64,000 nucleotides of DNA, taken from positions 1,177,574-1,241,573 of the forward strand of contig RPFO01000167.1 of NCBI GenBank assembly GCA_009746045.1, in the 5' to 3' direction. Within the stretch, counting starts at the first letter, position 1. Every line of letters begins with the position of its first letter. Origin of the DNA: Mesostigma viride. Lineage: Eukaryota > Streptophyta > Mesostigmatophyceae > Mesostigmatales > Mesostigmataceae. A model generated the notes under the pieces. It did no database searches. It was not told where the DNA came from and saw only the letters and a list, made by a program, of their open reading frames with translations. The position numbers were made by a program, and so were the translations under genes. Of this stretch, positions 20,410 to 30,313 are shown one piece after another.

Positions 20410-21521
20410 CTGCTCCTTGTTGTCTTCTTGCTGACTGCCCTTTGAAGGCTGGCCTGCCTGGGACTTGTTGTTGTTCTTCTTGTTGTTGTTGTTATTCTTG
20501 TTGCTGCCCTGGCCCTGGGACTTCTTGAAGCTGGGACACTCCTTCTTGATGTGCCCCCACCCCTTGCACAGGTAGCATTGTATCTTGGACTTGCCCTGGC
20601 CACTGCCCCCATTGTCAGACGCGTTGCCCTGCTTGGGCTGACCACCCACCCGCCTGAACACCGACTTGGAGTGTGACCTCCTGTCAGAATCAGGTGAATG
20701 ATCTCCCTTGCGCTTGTGATGGTTGCCCCTACGCCCTCCTTGGCTTCGGTCAGCCTCAGACGTCTTGGAGCCACCCTGGGTACGCCCGCCTGCCTGGGTA
20801 GCCTTCACTGCTGGCACTCCACCCTCAAACAGCTCCTCTGCCTCGAGAGCTTGTTTAATGATGACCTTGTAGGCCTTCAGGGTAGAGTGTGGGGCACACA
20901 TGACTTTTAAGGAGCCACGTGTCGCCTTATCCAGCCCAGAAACCTTGAGCCAGTTGGTTAGGGCTATGTTATCAGCGACATTAAAGCCGTGAGCCCTGCC
21001 CTCCTCAACCATCTTACAATAGTTGAGAAAGTTCTGGATCAGGTCCCCCTTGACCTCCCACCCTTGATACTTGTCCTGCCAATGGATGCCGACCTTCTTC
21101 GTTGGTCCTCCAGCAGCTCCTTCAGCTCAGCCACGTACAGTGCCCAGGCCTTATTGGCCTTTTTGCACTCCCTGGTTAGGTCCTTAATCTGGTCAGTACA
21201 CTTGCCAAAAGTGCTACTGCCTATCCAGATTTGATAGTAATTTGTACCACCGTACAAGCTAGGGAACCCTTCCAATCCCTCCACAAACTCTTCAGCCTGC
21301 TTAGGCTTGGAGTCTGAGGTTACAGGCTGCAACTGATTGACAATTAAAAGACCCTGTGTGGTAAGATCAAAGCCATGAATAGCTTGTGCATTATTATTAT
21401 TGTGAGGAAGGTTGGTAATCTCTCCGGTAAGCCCCACGTCATCTACGTGAGCGGTTCCACTACCAGCACCCCCATTATTATTCCCACTGGCTGGACCCTT
21501 GCTACGGCGTCCCTCAGCCAT
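20407..21521 (-). CDS. gag: Gag of copia-type element, one frame break
   Basis: The N-terminal part, 21521 down to about 21090, has an Asn/Gly-rich start and a helical body (YYQIWIGSS, LTRECKKANKAWALYVAEL). A one-frame jump near 21090 leads into IHWQDKYQGWEVKGDLIQNF and on through the 201-residue ORF 20407-21012. That part holds a CCHC zinc knuckle (CYLCKGWGHIKKEC) and Lys/Asn-rich tails. The product packages the RNA in virus-like particles. The break disrupts an otherwise continuous protein and may be a real lesion or an indel error. The C-terminus ends at a UGA in frame with pol. Confidence 0.8.
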
Positions 21522-21689
21522 CCTGCACTACCAGCTATTCAAAGAACACCTTAACAAAGCAGCAGAAAATATGTACAAAATTTTTGTGTCGCCACTGCCG
21601 CCTGCGCCGGTGTCGCTGCCGCCCCGCGAATTGCCGCCGAAATTCGACAAAAAAATGTCGACAAGTACTGCAGAAGAAAATTAGGCCGA

Positions 21690-22397
21690 CTAGTAGTCAA
21701 GGCCCCTGAAGTCGCAGTACGTGTATACGAACTCACGATCCTCCATATCCAGCTCCGGACCTGCACCGGTATGAATTAAAACCGGCGTGCTCCCCGCCGC
21801 GTAAGTTGCGACGCGCCGACGCGCGACGAGGCGCAGAGGATGTGTAAAGATCGTCAATAATTCCCACCCCGCGGGAATCCACTCTCGCACAGAGGCGAGA
21901 AATGCCACCAGGTTAATTAAAACCTGGCGCTCACGACTGCGTACGCCGCGAGTGAGCAGCGATAACAGCGCGAGATCCTGAAACAAATTTGTTGACACCG
22001 CCGGCGCGCCCCCCGTGCGAAGCGATGCCCAGTTTTGCAGGTTTCTCTGGTAACCGGTGAGTGAAGAGAGGACGTTGTCCAACTCCTCAATGGCAGTCGT
22101 GACTTCGGTCACCGACCGCAAACCTCCCCGCACCTGGACCGTAAATGTCGATAAAATGTTTCGAATCTGGTCCAACATGCGGATTGCCGGCACCAGTGCT
22201 GGCAAATCGGGGTCCTCGGGGTTATCCCCGAGCAATGCGTGAGCTGCACGCTGCTGACGATGAAGCTCGTCGAGCGAAACTGTAACTTCGTCGAGCAATT
22301 GTTGCCACGACGGCACAGTTGGTCTTGACGAAGAACCAGCCGGCGGAGCGGCTATTTCCTCATCGTCCGGAATCCGAAATTCTTCCGAATTTGGCAT
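21690..22397 (-). CDS. Unrecognised ORF between 5' LTR and gag of copia-type element
   Basis: An intact 235-residue ORF whose Met codon lies 24 bp inside the element from the 5' LTR. It has an acidic start (EEFRIPDDEEIAAPP), predicted helices with regular Leu/Val spacing in the middle (VTTAIEELDNVLSSLTGYQ), a hydrophobic segment around INLVAFLASVREW and an acidic C-terminus. It lacks a zinc knuckle and has no family motif I recognise. Copia elements normally start with gag, so this is an extra leader gene. It could be a divergent capsid-like protein or a captured host gene; no function is assigned. Confidence 0.6.
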   Translation of the reverse strand: MPNSEEFRIPDDEEIAAPPAGSSSRPTVPSWQQLLDEVTVSLDELHRQQRAAHALLGDNPEDPDLPALVPAIRMLDQIRNILSTFTVQVRGGLRSVTEVTTAIEELDNVLSSLTGYQRNLQNWASLRTGGAPAVSTNLFQDLALLSLLTRGVRSRERQVLINLVAFLASVREWIPAGWELLTIFTHPLRLVARRRVATYAAGSTPVLIHTGAGPELDMEDREFVYTYCDFRGLDY

Positions 22398-22421
22398 CTT
22401 TTTGACAGAGCGTGTAATACG

Positions 22422-23038
22422 AGTTGTGAGGGTAAGAATGCCACGAATTCCGCCATGGTTCTTGCAGGAAGTTGCCTTTATTAATAATCAGGAAACACAG
22501 ACGTAAGTCACGTCACTTCCAAGACTGCACGCAGCACAGACGACAGGGTCGCAGTGCCAAGAGAACGTGCACGCAAGAACTAGCGTCCCGGTGTGACCAA
22601 GTCACTCATATAGCTTACTAGGGACGCGTCCAAGTATTCAGCTGCACTGTCACAGCTGAACTGTCAATCAATTGATTACACAGACTCTGGCACGCCTTTG
22701 GCGCGCAGATCTATCAATTGTCCATACGGCTAGTCCTGTGGACCTATCCGTACACTAGTCAGCATCAATTGTCTCATAGGTCCTGGCGCGCTACAGTGCG
22801 CCTACCTATCAATTGACCATCAAGTCCTGTACAAGTCCTGTCAACGTCCTGCGGACTATCAAAGTGACACTTGTACATCCTGTGTCCGTACGCGCCCACA
22901 GTGGCGCGCCGGGTACTGTCGGCACAGCCTAGGAAACGTCATAACTTTTACGTTCCTTAACCAAATGAGGCGTTCAAGGTGCCGTTGGAAAGAGCGTAAC
23001 AATCTCTATCCATCTAACGTAAACCCTTTACGTTAACT
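22422..23038 (-). repeat. 5' LTR of copia-type element
   Basis: Partner of 15213-15829. It carries the same AGTT/AACT ends and an AATAAA at 22477-22482; a TATATGA box on the element strand near 22610 is a possible promoter element. The interior immediately downstream on the element strand starts CGTATTACACGCTC, which does not match the usual TGGTATC initiator-tRNA site, so the primer is unknown. Confidence 0.92.
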
Positions 23039-23043
23039 CCTTC

Positions 23044-23150
23044 GCCATGCAGTGTCCAGGTCTCGGCGCCGTAGTAGGTCAGGATCGTCAGAATGACAAC
23101 CTACTAGCTTGAAGAGGTCACGCTTGCATGACGATCAGGGGTCATGGCCC
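23044..23150 (-). mobile_element. LINE-B, continuation beyond the copia-type element (part 2)
   Basis: On the minus strand this reads RDLFKLVG-like, then VILTIL and GAETWTL, matching 44120-44205 of the plus-strand LINE-B copy. It joins exactly to 15212 when the copia-type element and one CCTTC are removed. Homology fades above 23150. Confidence 0.75.
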
Positions 23151-23548
23151 ATGCAGGTACCGGCCCCTATAGCCTAACCAGTAACCAACACTCATCCGCC
23201 AGCCTACTAGCTATGTGTCTTGCCTAGCGGACCACCTGTTTGCTCGCGTCTCCGTAGTCAAATGCCACATGCATGCTCACACTGGTCATAGTGCACCCAC
23301 AAGGGATGCCAGATCATTTCGACGGGTGCCGGGTGCATGGGCACCCTAGGTAGGATTTTCTAGACTAGATAGCTTAGAGTTAGGTTAGTTCGATTACGCG
23401 GCTTCGCCCACTTCCACCCCTGAGTCCAGCAAGGAATTAATATGTGCTACATGATCTCCCAACGGAGTCATGTTGTAATTTAAGTTTTTTTTTTTAATGG
23501 GCACCCTGTGGCATGCCTGCGGCCGGTATGAGGGACGGAATATATATT
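23151..23548. repeat. Unassigned stretch with repeat E copy
   Basis: No gene. At 23390-23490 the sequence GTTCGATTACGCGGCTTC, then TATGTGCTACATGATCTC and CAACGGAG, matches 45655-45735, so this is repeat E extended by a shared 5' part. A T-run follows. Confidence 0.5.
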
Positions 23549-24330
23549 CCAGAACTGGTTCCTCTATCTCCATACCGCTCTCCTCCGGGTGGTGTGTGCC
23601 ATGGTTCGGTCGGTCTTTCCCCACTCCACCATCAAGTGCGAGGGCGCGGATGGGGCCGCCCAGCTCTACTCACCCAACCACCGCCCCGACATTACCGTGC
23701 TTGACTACGACGGGCAGGGTTGCCACCTGCTCATCGATGTCTCCGTGGCTCGGCCGCTCTCCGGTCGCCACATGCATCCTCCGGGCGGCTGTGGATGCCG
23801 GCGCTGCTGCCGCTGTGGCTGAGCGCGGCAAGTTTGCCTCCTACGGCAATGTGGGGCCCCACCAGGTCATCCCCTTTGTCCTTGAGGAGCTCGGGGCCAT
23901 GGGCCCCAAGACAGCGGAGTTTTTCCACGAGTGCTGCCAGCGCCGTGAAGACCGCCTCGACCTCGAGGGTCAGACCGCCCCGTGGTCGGCCGGCCCGCAC
24001 GTGGTCCTCGTATTGGCGGCAGCGCCTGTCACTCGCCCTCACTCGCACCGTGGCTGATGTGTTATTCCGCCGCACCCGGGCCGACTTTGTCGCGACCCAT
24101 GCGGTCTAAATCCCTTCCAGGCCTGCATGGTGGGCCGGCAGCGCTGTTGCTGCGTGTAGTTTTGTGATGTATACATAGTTAGTTGTACCTTGTGCAGCTG
24201 GCGTGATCCTTGGATGTCCGTGTCAGATTACTATTAGTTTCTTCAGGGTTATTCTCCCAGTTATCGGGGTTTTCCTTATGTTGCATGCCCATGTCACCTC
24301 CGTAATCTATCATTCTCAATGAATATATAT
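23549..24330 (+). pseudogene. LINE-A 3' fragment with C-terminal nuclease-like domain
   Basis: A 5'-truncated copy starting at CAGAACTGGTTCC and matching 26813-26944 followed by 40964-41605. It reads PDITVLDYDGQGCHLLIDVS, then KFASYGN, VIPFVLEELGAMGPKTAEF and SYWRQRLSLALTR. The spacing PD...D...K...Y...PF...G..G resembles the restriction-like (PD-D/EXK) nuclease at the C-terminus of R2-type LINEs; that assignment is by pattern only. Frame breaks near 23770 and 24000 make it non-functional. It shows the uninterrupted sequence at which the small LTR element inserted in the neighbouring copy. Confidence 0.75.
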
Positions 24331-24399
24331 TCTTCCAATCCGCGGCGTGCCTCCCATTGTTCCAAGCCGGTATCTGTGGGAGCCCTCTGGACGTACATG

Positions 24400-24808
24400 G
24401 GTTAATTAATGAACACCTATTAATTTATTAAACAGCGTTAATATATAAATAAATATAAATAAATTAATAGACACGTGACTGGGTCACGCGAGCATAAGTC
24501 CTCAGTGGGAGGGGGACATGGGATGAGGCATAATTAGCTATAGTAGGTCCTAGTTACAGGGTTGTGGGCACCACGGTCCGCATCGCGCTATGAATTATGC
24601 CATACACTGACGGTCACACGCGGATCGAGCCCCCACAGACTTGGGGGTGGTCTCCTTCATCACTACATGTACTTGCCATCTATCCTTGCGGACCATCTGC
24701 CTCCATATTACAGACAAAACAGGAGGCTGCCCGGGTGTGAGCCCGTCTCGCCGGTCTAGGGTACTGCTCATCGGTCCATGCAGTCTATCAGGGAAAGTCC
24801 ACGGGTTA
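24400..24808 (-). repeat. LINE-B 3' tail fragment
   Basis: Minus-strand LINE-B 3' end: the AT-rich tail 24400-24465, then GACACGTGACTGGGTCACG, the CAGACTTGGGGGTGGTCTCC block and the RDRL-coding edge near 24785. The copy is truncated there and abuts LINE-A at about 24838. Confidence 0.75.
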
Positions 24809-24837
24809 GACAGCGTTACGCGGTGATCGAGCATATA

Positions 24838-26944
24838 TTAAGTCCGCGTTGGCTCCCTCCACTCCCCCGACCCTGCAGGCTTTGCGCGACCCTCACCCCG
24901 ACGAACCTGCCTTTGCGGTGCCCGCCCCGGCCTTCCCCCCGCCCCCGCCTATATTGTCCTGGACCTGGACATCTTCACGGCTGTGCTCAAGGATCTGCCG
25001 CACGCCTCCTCCACCGGCCCCTCAGGCTGGCGCTACGAGCACCTCTCCGTGATGGCGGGCCATGGCGGGGTGACCACCCTCTTTGAGGCTGCCGCCGACT
25101 TGGCCGCGGGGTCCCTGGCCCCCGCGGCGCGCCCTTGGCTGGCTGGGGCACGCCTCATTGCCCTCCTGAAAGACGACGTCCCCCCGCCTGCTGGCCGCGT
25201 TCGTCCCATTGCTTGCGGCGAGGTCCTACCCAAGCTGGTGAGTAAGGTCATTTGTCGCCAAAAGGCCCCCGAGTTTCGCGCCTACTTCTGCCCCAACCGA
25301 AGTGATACTGAGGAGTCCGTCGCGGCCCAGCTTGGCGTCGCCACCAAAGGGGGCAGCGACATCATCGTGCACACAGTTCAGGCCTACCTAGAGACGCATC
25401 CGACCCATGTGGCGCTGAAGGTGGATTGCCACAATGCGTTCAATGCTGTCACCAACTGGCTAGCATGTTTGAGGCCGTCGGCGAGGCGTTCCCTGACCTT
25501 CTTGCGTGGACAGCAGCCTGCTACGGCGAACCCACTCAACTCTCCTTCCTCATGGACGATGGGACGTTCGCCGACGTCGCTTCCCGCACGCGAACCCAGC
25601 AAGGTGACCCCCTCGGCCCCTTGTACCTGTCTGCCCCGCTGCACAAGGCTCTCCAAGGTGTCCACCCGGCGGCGCACCCGGATGTCGTGCTCCTCGCCTA
25701 TATGGACGATATCCATGCCCTTGGCCCGGCCGACGCTGCGGTTGGCAGCCGCCCTGGCTGCCCTTGAAGTGGCCATGGCGGCCATCAACCTTCGGCTCAC
25801 CCTCCCCAAGTGTGCGGTCTTTTCGCCCCAGGGGGAATGCGCTGGCTTCCCCGCCGCTATCCCGGGGGCATTGGCGCGGGCGCGTGGTTTCTCGTGCCTG
25901 GGCGTCCCTGTGGGTGACCCTGACTACGTCGAAGAGGAGCTCCAGGCCACCGTGGAACAGCGCACCCATGTCCTCGAGACTTGGGCGCGCCTCAAGGAGC
26001 CCCAGACCAAAGGGCTCCTCCTGTGGTTTTGCGCCCACCCGCGGGTGGTTCACTGGCTCCGTGGCGCTCCCCCCCAGTCTTGGTGCGGCTTGCCGCGGAA
26101 GGCCATGACGAGCGCATTCAGGCCGCCTTGCAGGTGCTCCTCCCCGGCCCTAGCCTGCCAGCTCACTCCATGCGCTTGGCCACCCTCCCCTGCCGCATGG
26201 GCGGGTGTGGGCTCACCCGCGCCGCCCGCCTCGCCCCCGCCGCCTTCCTTGGCTCTGTTGCTCAGGCCTGGGCGGAGATCCGCCGGTTGGTCCCCAGCGC
26301 CGTCAGCGCCATTCCCGACTTGGTCACCCCATCCCCCTTCCCCTTTGTGCAGGCTGTGCAGGATTCTTACCAGGCTCGGGATCCAGCAGGCTTGCGACCT
26401 CGTCCGCCCCACTCAGGCCGTCCACCGTCGCCTGCCCAGGGGCACGCCCGGCGTGTCCACTGTCGTCAGTCCTAGTGTCTTCCCTGCCTGCGTTCATGAA
26501 AAACAACAAAAGACCTACGCGGGTATACTACACTGTGCCGATTGGATGGGTCTGCATGCGAGCTTGAACGATCAGGGGAAGGCTTGGCTTCACTCCGTTT
26601 CCCTTGAGGGGAGCGTGGGGTCCGCATTCCTGCGCACCCTCCCCATGAGCCCTTTGTTCACGCTGGTTCCGGCCCTTTACGCCATCGCTCTCCGCCACCA
26701 GCTCTTTGCCCCACAACCTCTCATCACGGCGCGGGTGCGTCCTGCGGCAGCTGCGGGCTTGCTCTGGATACTACTGGGACGCACTACATCGCGTGCATGG
26801 GTGGCCAGCAGAACCAGAACTGGTTCCTCTATCTCCATACCGCTCTCCTCCGGGTGGTGTGTGCCATCATTGGTTCGGTCGGTCTTTCCCCACTCCACCA
26901 TCAAGTGCGAGGACGCCGATGGGGCCGCCCTCTACTGACCCAAC
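24838..26944 (+). pseudogene. LINE-A reverse transcriptase, part 1 (split by nested LTR elements)
   Basis: A 5'-truncated LINE RT. The pre-RT region has LPHASSTGPSGWRYEHL. RT motifs are RPIACGEVLPKLVSKVI, VALKVDCHNAFNAV (motif A Asp), RTQQGDPLGPLYLSAPLH (motif B) and LLAYMDDIHALG (YMDD). A thumb/connection region follows and runs into PFT/SHHQVRG-type sequence at the insertion point. At least four frame changes (near 24960, 25455, 25740 and 26075) break it. At 26944 it is interrupted by the small LTR element and resumes at 40964. This RT type, with GD-P-L-G-P in motif B, is common among algal and protist LINEs. Confidence 0.8.
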
Positions 26945-27544
26945 TGTCAGGGTTTTAGTATAAACCCTGGATGTGCCCGTTTGCCAGCCTATGTTATGTT
27001 GTGGCCAATCTTCTGTATTTTCTGGCCAAGGATATTATTAGGGCTGAGTAGGGCTTGCCGTGTTCTTTCCGGCGGTACTTTTCTTATGACGGACAGTTGA
27101 GTATGCACAAAGATATTAGGTGCCGAAGTTAGGATTAATTCGGCTCTACCTTGTGGTTGCATGGTACGACTTGTAGGGCGTGAGTATCTCGTGCCATTTG
27201 GCGGTGGCTAACTCCTAGCGCCGCGCAATACATAGTGGGGTCAAATATTGGTGCCGAATATTCGCATCATTGCCTAGTGGATTTTGTGTGCCAGTTGTTC
27301 AAGTCGAGACACTTTATGTGTTAAGTTAACGTAGGGATAATGTGTGCAGCCGACATTGGACATTGTTTAAGAGGTCGGCGTGCACCTTTTCACGTTACCT
27401 GATGGTGGGCCAGTTGCCTTGTGGCTTGGCAATGGACACCGGTCACGGTCCTTAAATTCTATACATGCGTCTTTTATTGTAATGAAATGAGTTGTACCGC
27501 AACATTTGAGCTCATTCGTTGACGCATTATTAGGATTTTTGACA
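26945..27544 (+). repeat. LTR1 of small LTR element
   Basis: 600 bp beginning TGTCAGGG and ending TTGACA, with TG/CA ends. It matches the split LTR2 with a few indels and substitutions, for example ATACATAG versus ATAG near 27230. Confidence 0.9.
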
Positions 27545-27560
27545 TGGTATCGGAGGGAAA
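27545..27560 (+). other. Primer-binding site of small LTR element
   Basis: TGGTATCGGAGGG directly follows LTR1. TGGTATC is the usual complement of an initiator methionine tRNA 3' end. Confidence 0.75.
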
Positions 27561-27930
27561 GTTCCACACCTTTGAGACGACTTTGAACGACATTCTTGTG
27601 ACCATGATGAAGCGATTTTACCCTGCCTGCGCATATAATTGATGGCGGCAGCGTTGTTACGTAATTTCGTGAGCAATGTTGTGAGGATTCATACGTCGCA
27701 GCATTTTGAATTTGAAGTTCGGCGGAACGGGCAGAAATTTCATGGGTCGACAGGCCTGGGCCAGCGCAGCCACGCAGGCGAGTTGTTATATGTGTCACAG
27801 CCAGCGGAACTTTCATGTTTCGGGTTTGCTGTGGGCTGGCGCCGGGTTGCTGGGGTATGTTGTACCCGGCAAGCCCTACCCTAGTTGAGGGGGGACTTGA
27901 CGTTCATTGGACCCTGCACTGGCAACGTGC

Positions 27931-28121
27931 AAGGGGGGTGTCAGGGTTTTAGTATAAACCCTGGATGTGCCCGTTTGCCAGCCTATGTTATGTTGTGGCC
28001 AATCTTCTGTATTTTCTGGCCAAGGATATTATTAGGGCTGAGTAGGGCTTGCCGTGTTCTTTCCGGCGGTACTTTTCTTATGACGGACAGTTGAGTATGC
28101 ACAAAGATATTAGGTGCCGAA
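27931..28121 (+). repeat. Polypurine tract and left part of LTR2 of small LTR element
   Basis: AAGGGGGG at 27931-27938 abuts the LTR start TGTCAGGG at 27939. The first 183 bp of LTR2 are present before the gypsy element begins at 28122, inside the sequence GTGCCGAA. Confidence 0.88.
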
Positions 28122-28706
28122 TGTTACGTCCCTGCCCTTTTGGTCGGACGTAACAATGGAATAAATTACTAAGGCTGTTTGGTCTATTGGACTTGGGTTT
28201 TATGGACCTTGGCTATTGTGTGAATTGGACTAGTTATTTTGGTCCTAGGTTGTCCTTTTAGGGGCCGGCACTGTGGCGCCGCGCCAGTCCTGAGTCCGTC
28301 AGTAGTTCTAGGCGTGGATCCTATAGTTGAGGGTCGATGTCGGCCCGGATCCTACGTGGAATGAGTGACTCGGATTGTTCTAGGGAAATTGGCGTGTATC
28401 TGCGCCGCAAGCAACCTAGGTTAAATTGGTCCGAGGACGAGAGTCTCGTCCTCTTGGTTTAATGAATGATAAGTGCGAATACGCCTACACATTGAGCCCG
28501 GGGCATTTATCCACCTGTAATTGGTATTGCTAGCCAATATAAGTGTGAACTAATTAGCTTGGCATTAAGCCGTGATGCCAGATATCTCACGACTCACGTC
28601 GTGAAGCGCAACCTACTTTAGGCTATCTTGAATTATTCCTAATTCCGGCAAGAAGAGTCTTTCGCTACGTAGCTCAGGCTAGGTGTGTCTGGGCAGGGAC
28701 GTAACA
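28122..28706 (+). repeat. 5' LTR of gypsy element
   Basis: 585 bp with 16-bp inverted ends (TGTTACGTCCCTGCCC and GGGCAGGGACGTAACA). CCAATATAAGTG near 28533 is a possible TATA box. Confidence 0.93.
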
Positions 28707-28707
28707 C

Positions 28708-28722
28708 TGGTTATCGGAGGAA
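28708..28722 (+). other. Primer-binding site of gypsy element
   Basis: TGGTTATCGGAGG starts one base after the LTR. It is close to the site of the small LTR element, differing by an extra T, so the two elements may use related tRNA primers. Confidence 0.6.
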
Positions 28723-28817
28723 ATGTGCTGGAAAGGTTAGCTAACTCTCGCGGAGAGGGTTAGTGAGCCAATTAGGATACCAAGACGAAGTTTGGCGTAG
28801 GTAGAGGTTCCGGAATT

Positions 28818-29022
28818 CAACGATTGCTGTCAGGCCGGCGGCCAGCCCGTAAAGGGATTCAACGACGACCTAGGCAGCAAGCGGCCAGTCTGGGATACTC
28901 GGCGGGGCTAGCAATAGTCCTGTGGTGAGGTGCTGTCAACGATAGCGTTCAGCTCTCCTGTTTTCAACGACACCTAGTGGCGGCCAGGGCTTGCCTTCAA
29001 CGACACCGGGTGGCGGCCAGCT
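28818..29022 (+). repeat. Four degenerate leader repeats of gypsy element
   Basis: TTCAACGA followed after a variable gap by GGCGGCCAG or GCGGCCAG occurs four times (starting near 28818, 28858, 28954 and 28996), the last two almost identical. This lies in the untranslated leader, where packaging or dimerisation signals are usually found; that function is a guess. Confidence 0.65.
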
Positions 29023-29451
29023 CAGGAGGGATTAACGTCATCGAAGATGGTACGTCCCCTAGTTAGAATTCTTTCTTTACAAGCTATGCCTGCTGAAGGC
29101 TAGCTGGCGAGCTCGCTATCTATCCGGGAACGCGCGCGTAGGGGGTTTATGTTATATGTTGTACCCTCTATAGGTTGTAAATGTTGTTGGTGCCCATGGA
29201 CGTCGCGGAGACGGCCATTCGTTGTTTGACCTGCAAGGGGTCGTGGGGGTGGATACCGTCTGGCTGTTGCCGACTGTGTTGACGGTATTTACCTCCGTGT
29301 GTGCGTATAGCCCGTTCCTGCGGAAGGCTCGGGCGTGTGCTGTGCTACACTCCGTGCTCTCTCCTCGTTTGTTTAAGGTCACTGCATTAGAGGTAGCATG
29401 GGTTTCCCCTTTCTCTCCTGCTTGCAAGCCGCTGCCAGACTATGATGTAAC

Positions 29452-29790
29452 ATGCCACGACGTAGAATAAACAAGGGTGGACAGTCTGGGTTTCCTTACT
29501 ACGCAGTAGCTCACGACGGGGATAAGGGTAGACCTGCTATATTCTACAGCTGGAAGACTTGTGAAGAGCATATTAAGGATAAGATATTGTCCCAAGGCTC
29601 TAGTGCTAAGTGGAAAGGGTTTGATAACATTACAGATGCAGATAGGTTTGTTAGGGAACACATGCCATTGCCTGAGGGGATGCACATCACACGTGAATGC
29701 TCCAAGCCGCCCACACTCAGCAGTCAGGGGGAGGGGACAGCAGTTACAGTGACTTTCTCTCAGCTGACCATTGGCCCTAGCAAGCAGTAG
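29452..29790 (+). CDS. Leader ORF with RNase H1 hybrid-binding / caulimovirus VI-like domain
   Basis: 112 residues in the leader, ahead of gag and in a different frame. Residues about 14-70 read YYAVAHDGDKG, AIFYSWKTCEEHI, AKWKGF and DADRFVREH. This is the pattern of the small domain at the N-terminus of eukaryotic RNase H1, which binds RNA/DNA hybrid or dsRNA, and of the caulimovirus inclusion-body protein. No RNase H catalytic domain is attached. The C-terminus is Ser/Thr-rich. Met29452 is the likely start, since the domain begins shortly after it. In the element it might bind the hybrid made during reverse transcription; that is inference from domain and context. The ORF is intact although gag and pol are broken. 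Confidence 0.8.
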   Translation: MPRRRINKGGQSGFPYYAVAHDGDKGRPAIFYSWKTCEEHIKDKILSQGSSAKWKGFDNITDADRFVREHMPLPEGMHITRECSKPPTLSSQGEGTAVTVTFSQLTIGPSKQ

Positions 29791-29924
29791 AGGAGACCAT
29801 TACTAGGGAGTAGTATTAGGTTCTATAGTCATAGCTCTATAGCACGTGGTTGCTCTCTCTCCCTTTCTCTCTCTTCCTTCCTGGGGAGGTGTTGCCTGCA
29901 GTGTAAGGTACCGGTACGAGCACC

Positions 29925-30223
29925 ATGCCCACACGGTCCCAAACAAGGAACGCCAGAGATACAGAGGAAGAGACTAGAGAACGAGATCTAGAGAATACAG
30001 AGGTAGAACCGGTAGACAACCACGAGCACGGTACAGAAAGGATAGAGGTACCACTGCACGTCCAGGCAGGGACAGATACAGGTGAGGTCATGGAGAGACC
30101 TGCGGAAGGCTCCCCACGATCCAGAGATCAGAACCCTAGGTTCCCAGCGGATGGGGACAATATAGACGCCTTAACAAGGCAGGGAGATGACAGGAACGAC
30201 CGAGAGAGGCTCCAAGAGTACTC

Positions 30224-30265
<42 letters not shown>

Positions 30266-30281
30266 ACAGCAGCAGCAGCAA

Positions 30282-30313
<32 letters not shown>

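Larger units (their letters stand above)
15213..23038 (-). mobile_element. Ty1/copia-type LTR retrotransposon, full length
   Basis: The element runs on the minus strand: 5' LTR 22422-23038, an upstream ORF (21690-22397), gag (20407-21521), pol (16780-20265), about 950 bp of non-coding sequence, then 3' LTR 15213-15829. It sits inside LINE-B with CCTTC on both sides (15208-15212 and 23039-23043). Two substitutions were spotted between the 617-bp LTRs, so insertion is recent. Despite this, gag has one frame break. Pol order is integrase, retropepsin-like, RT, RNase H, which differs from the usual protease-first copia order. Gag and pol share a frame and are separated by one UGA. Confidence 0.88.

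Noticed and set aside
27639-27888. Gag zinc knuckle in the small LTR element
   Set aside because: SCYMCHSQRNFH lacks the CX2CX4HX4C spacing, so at most it is a faint remnant.
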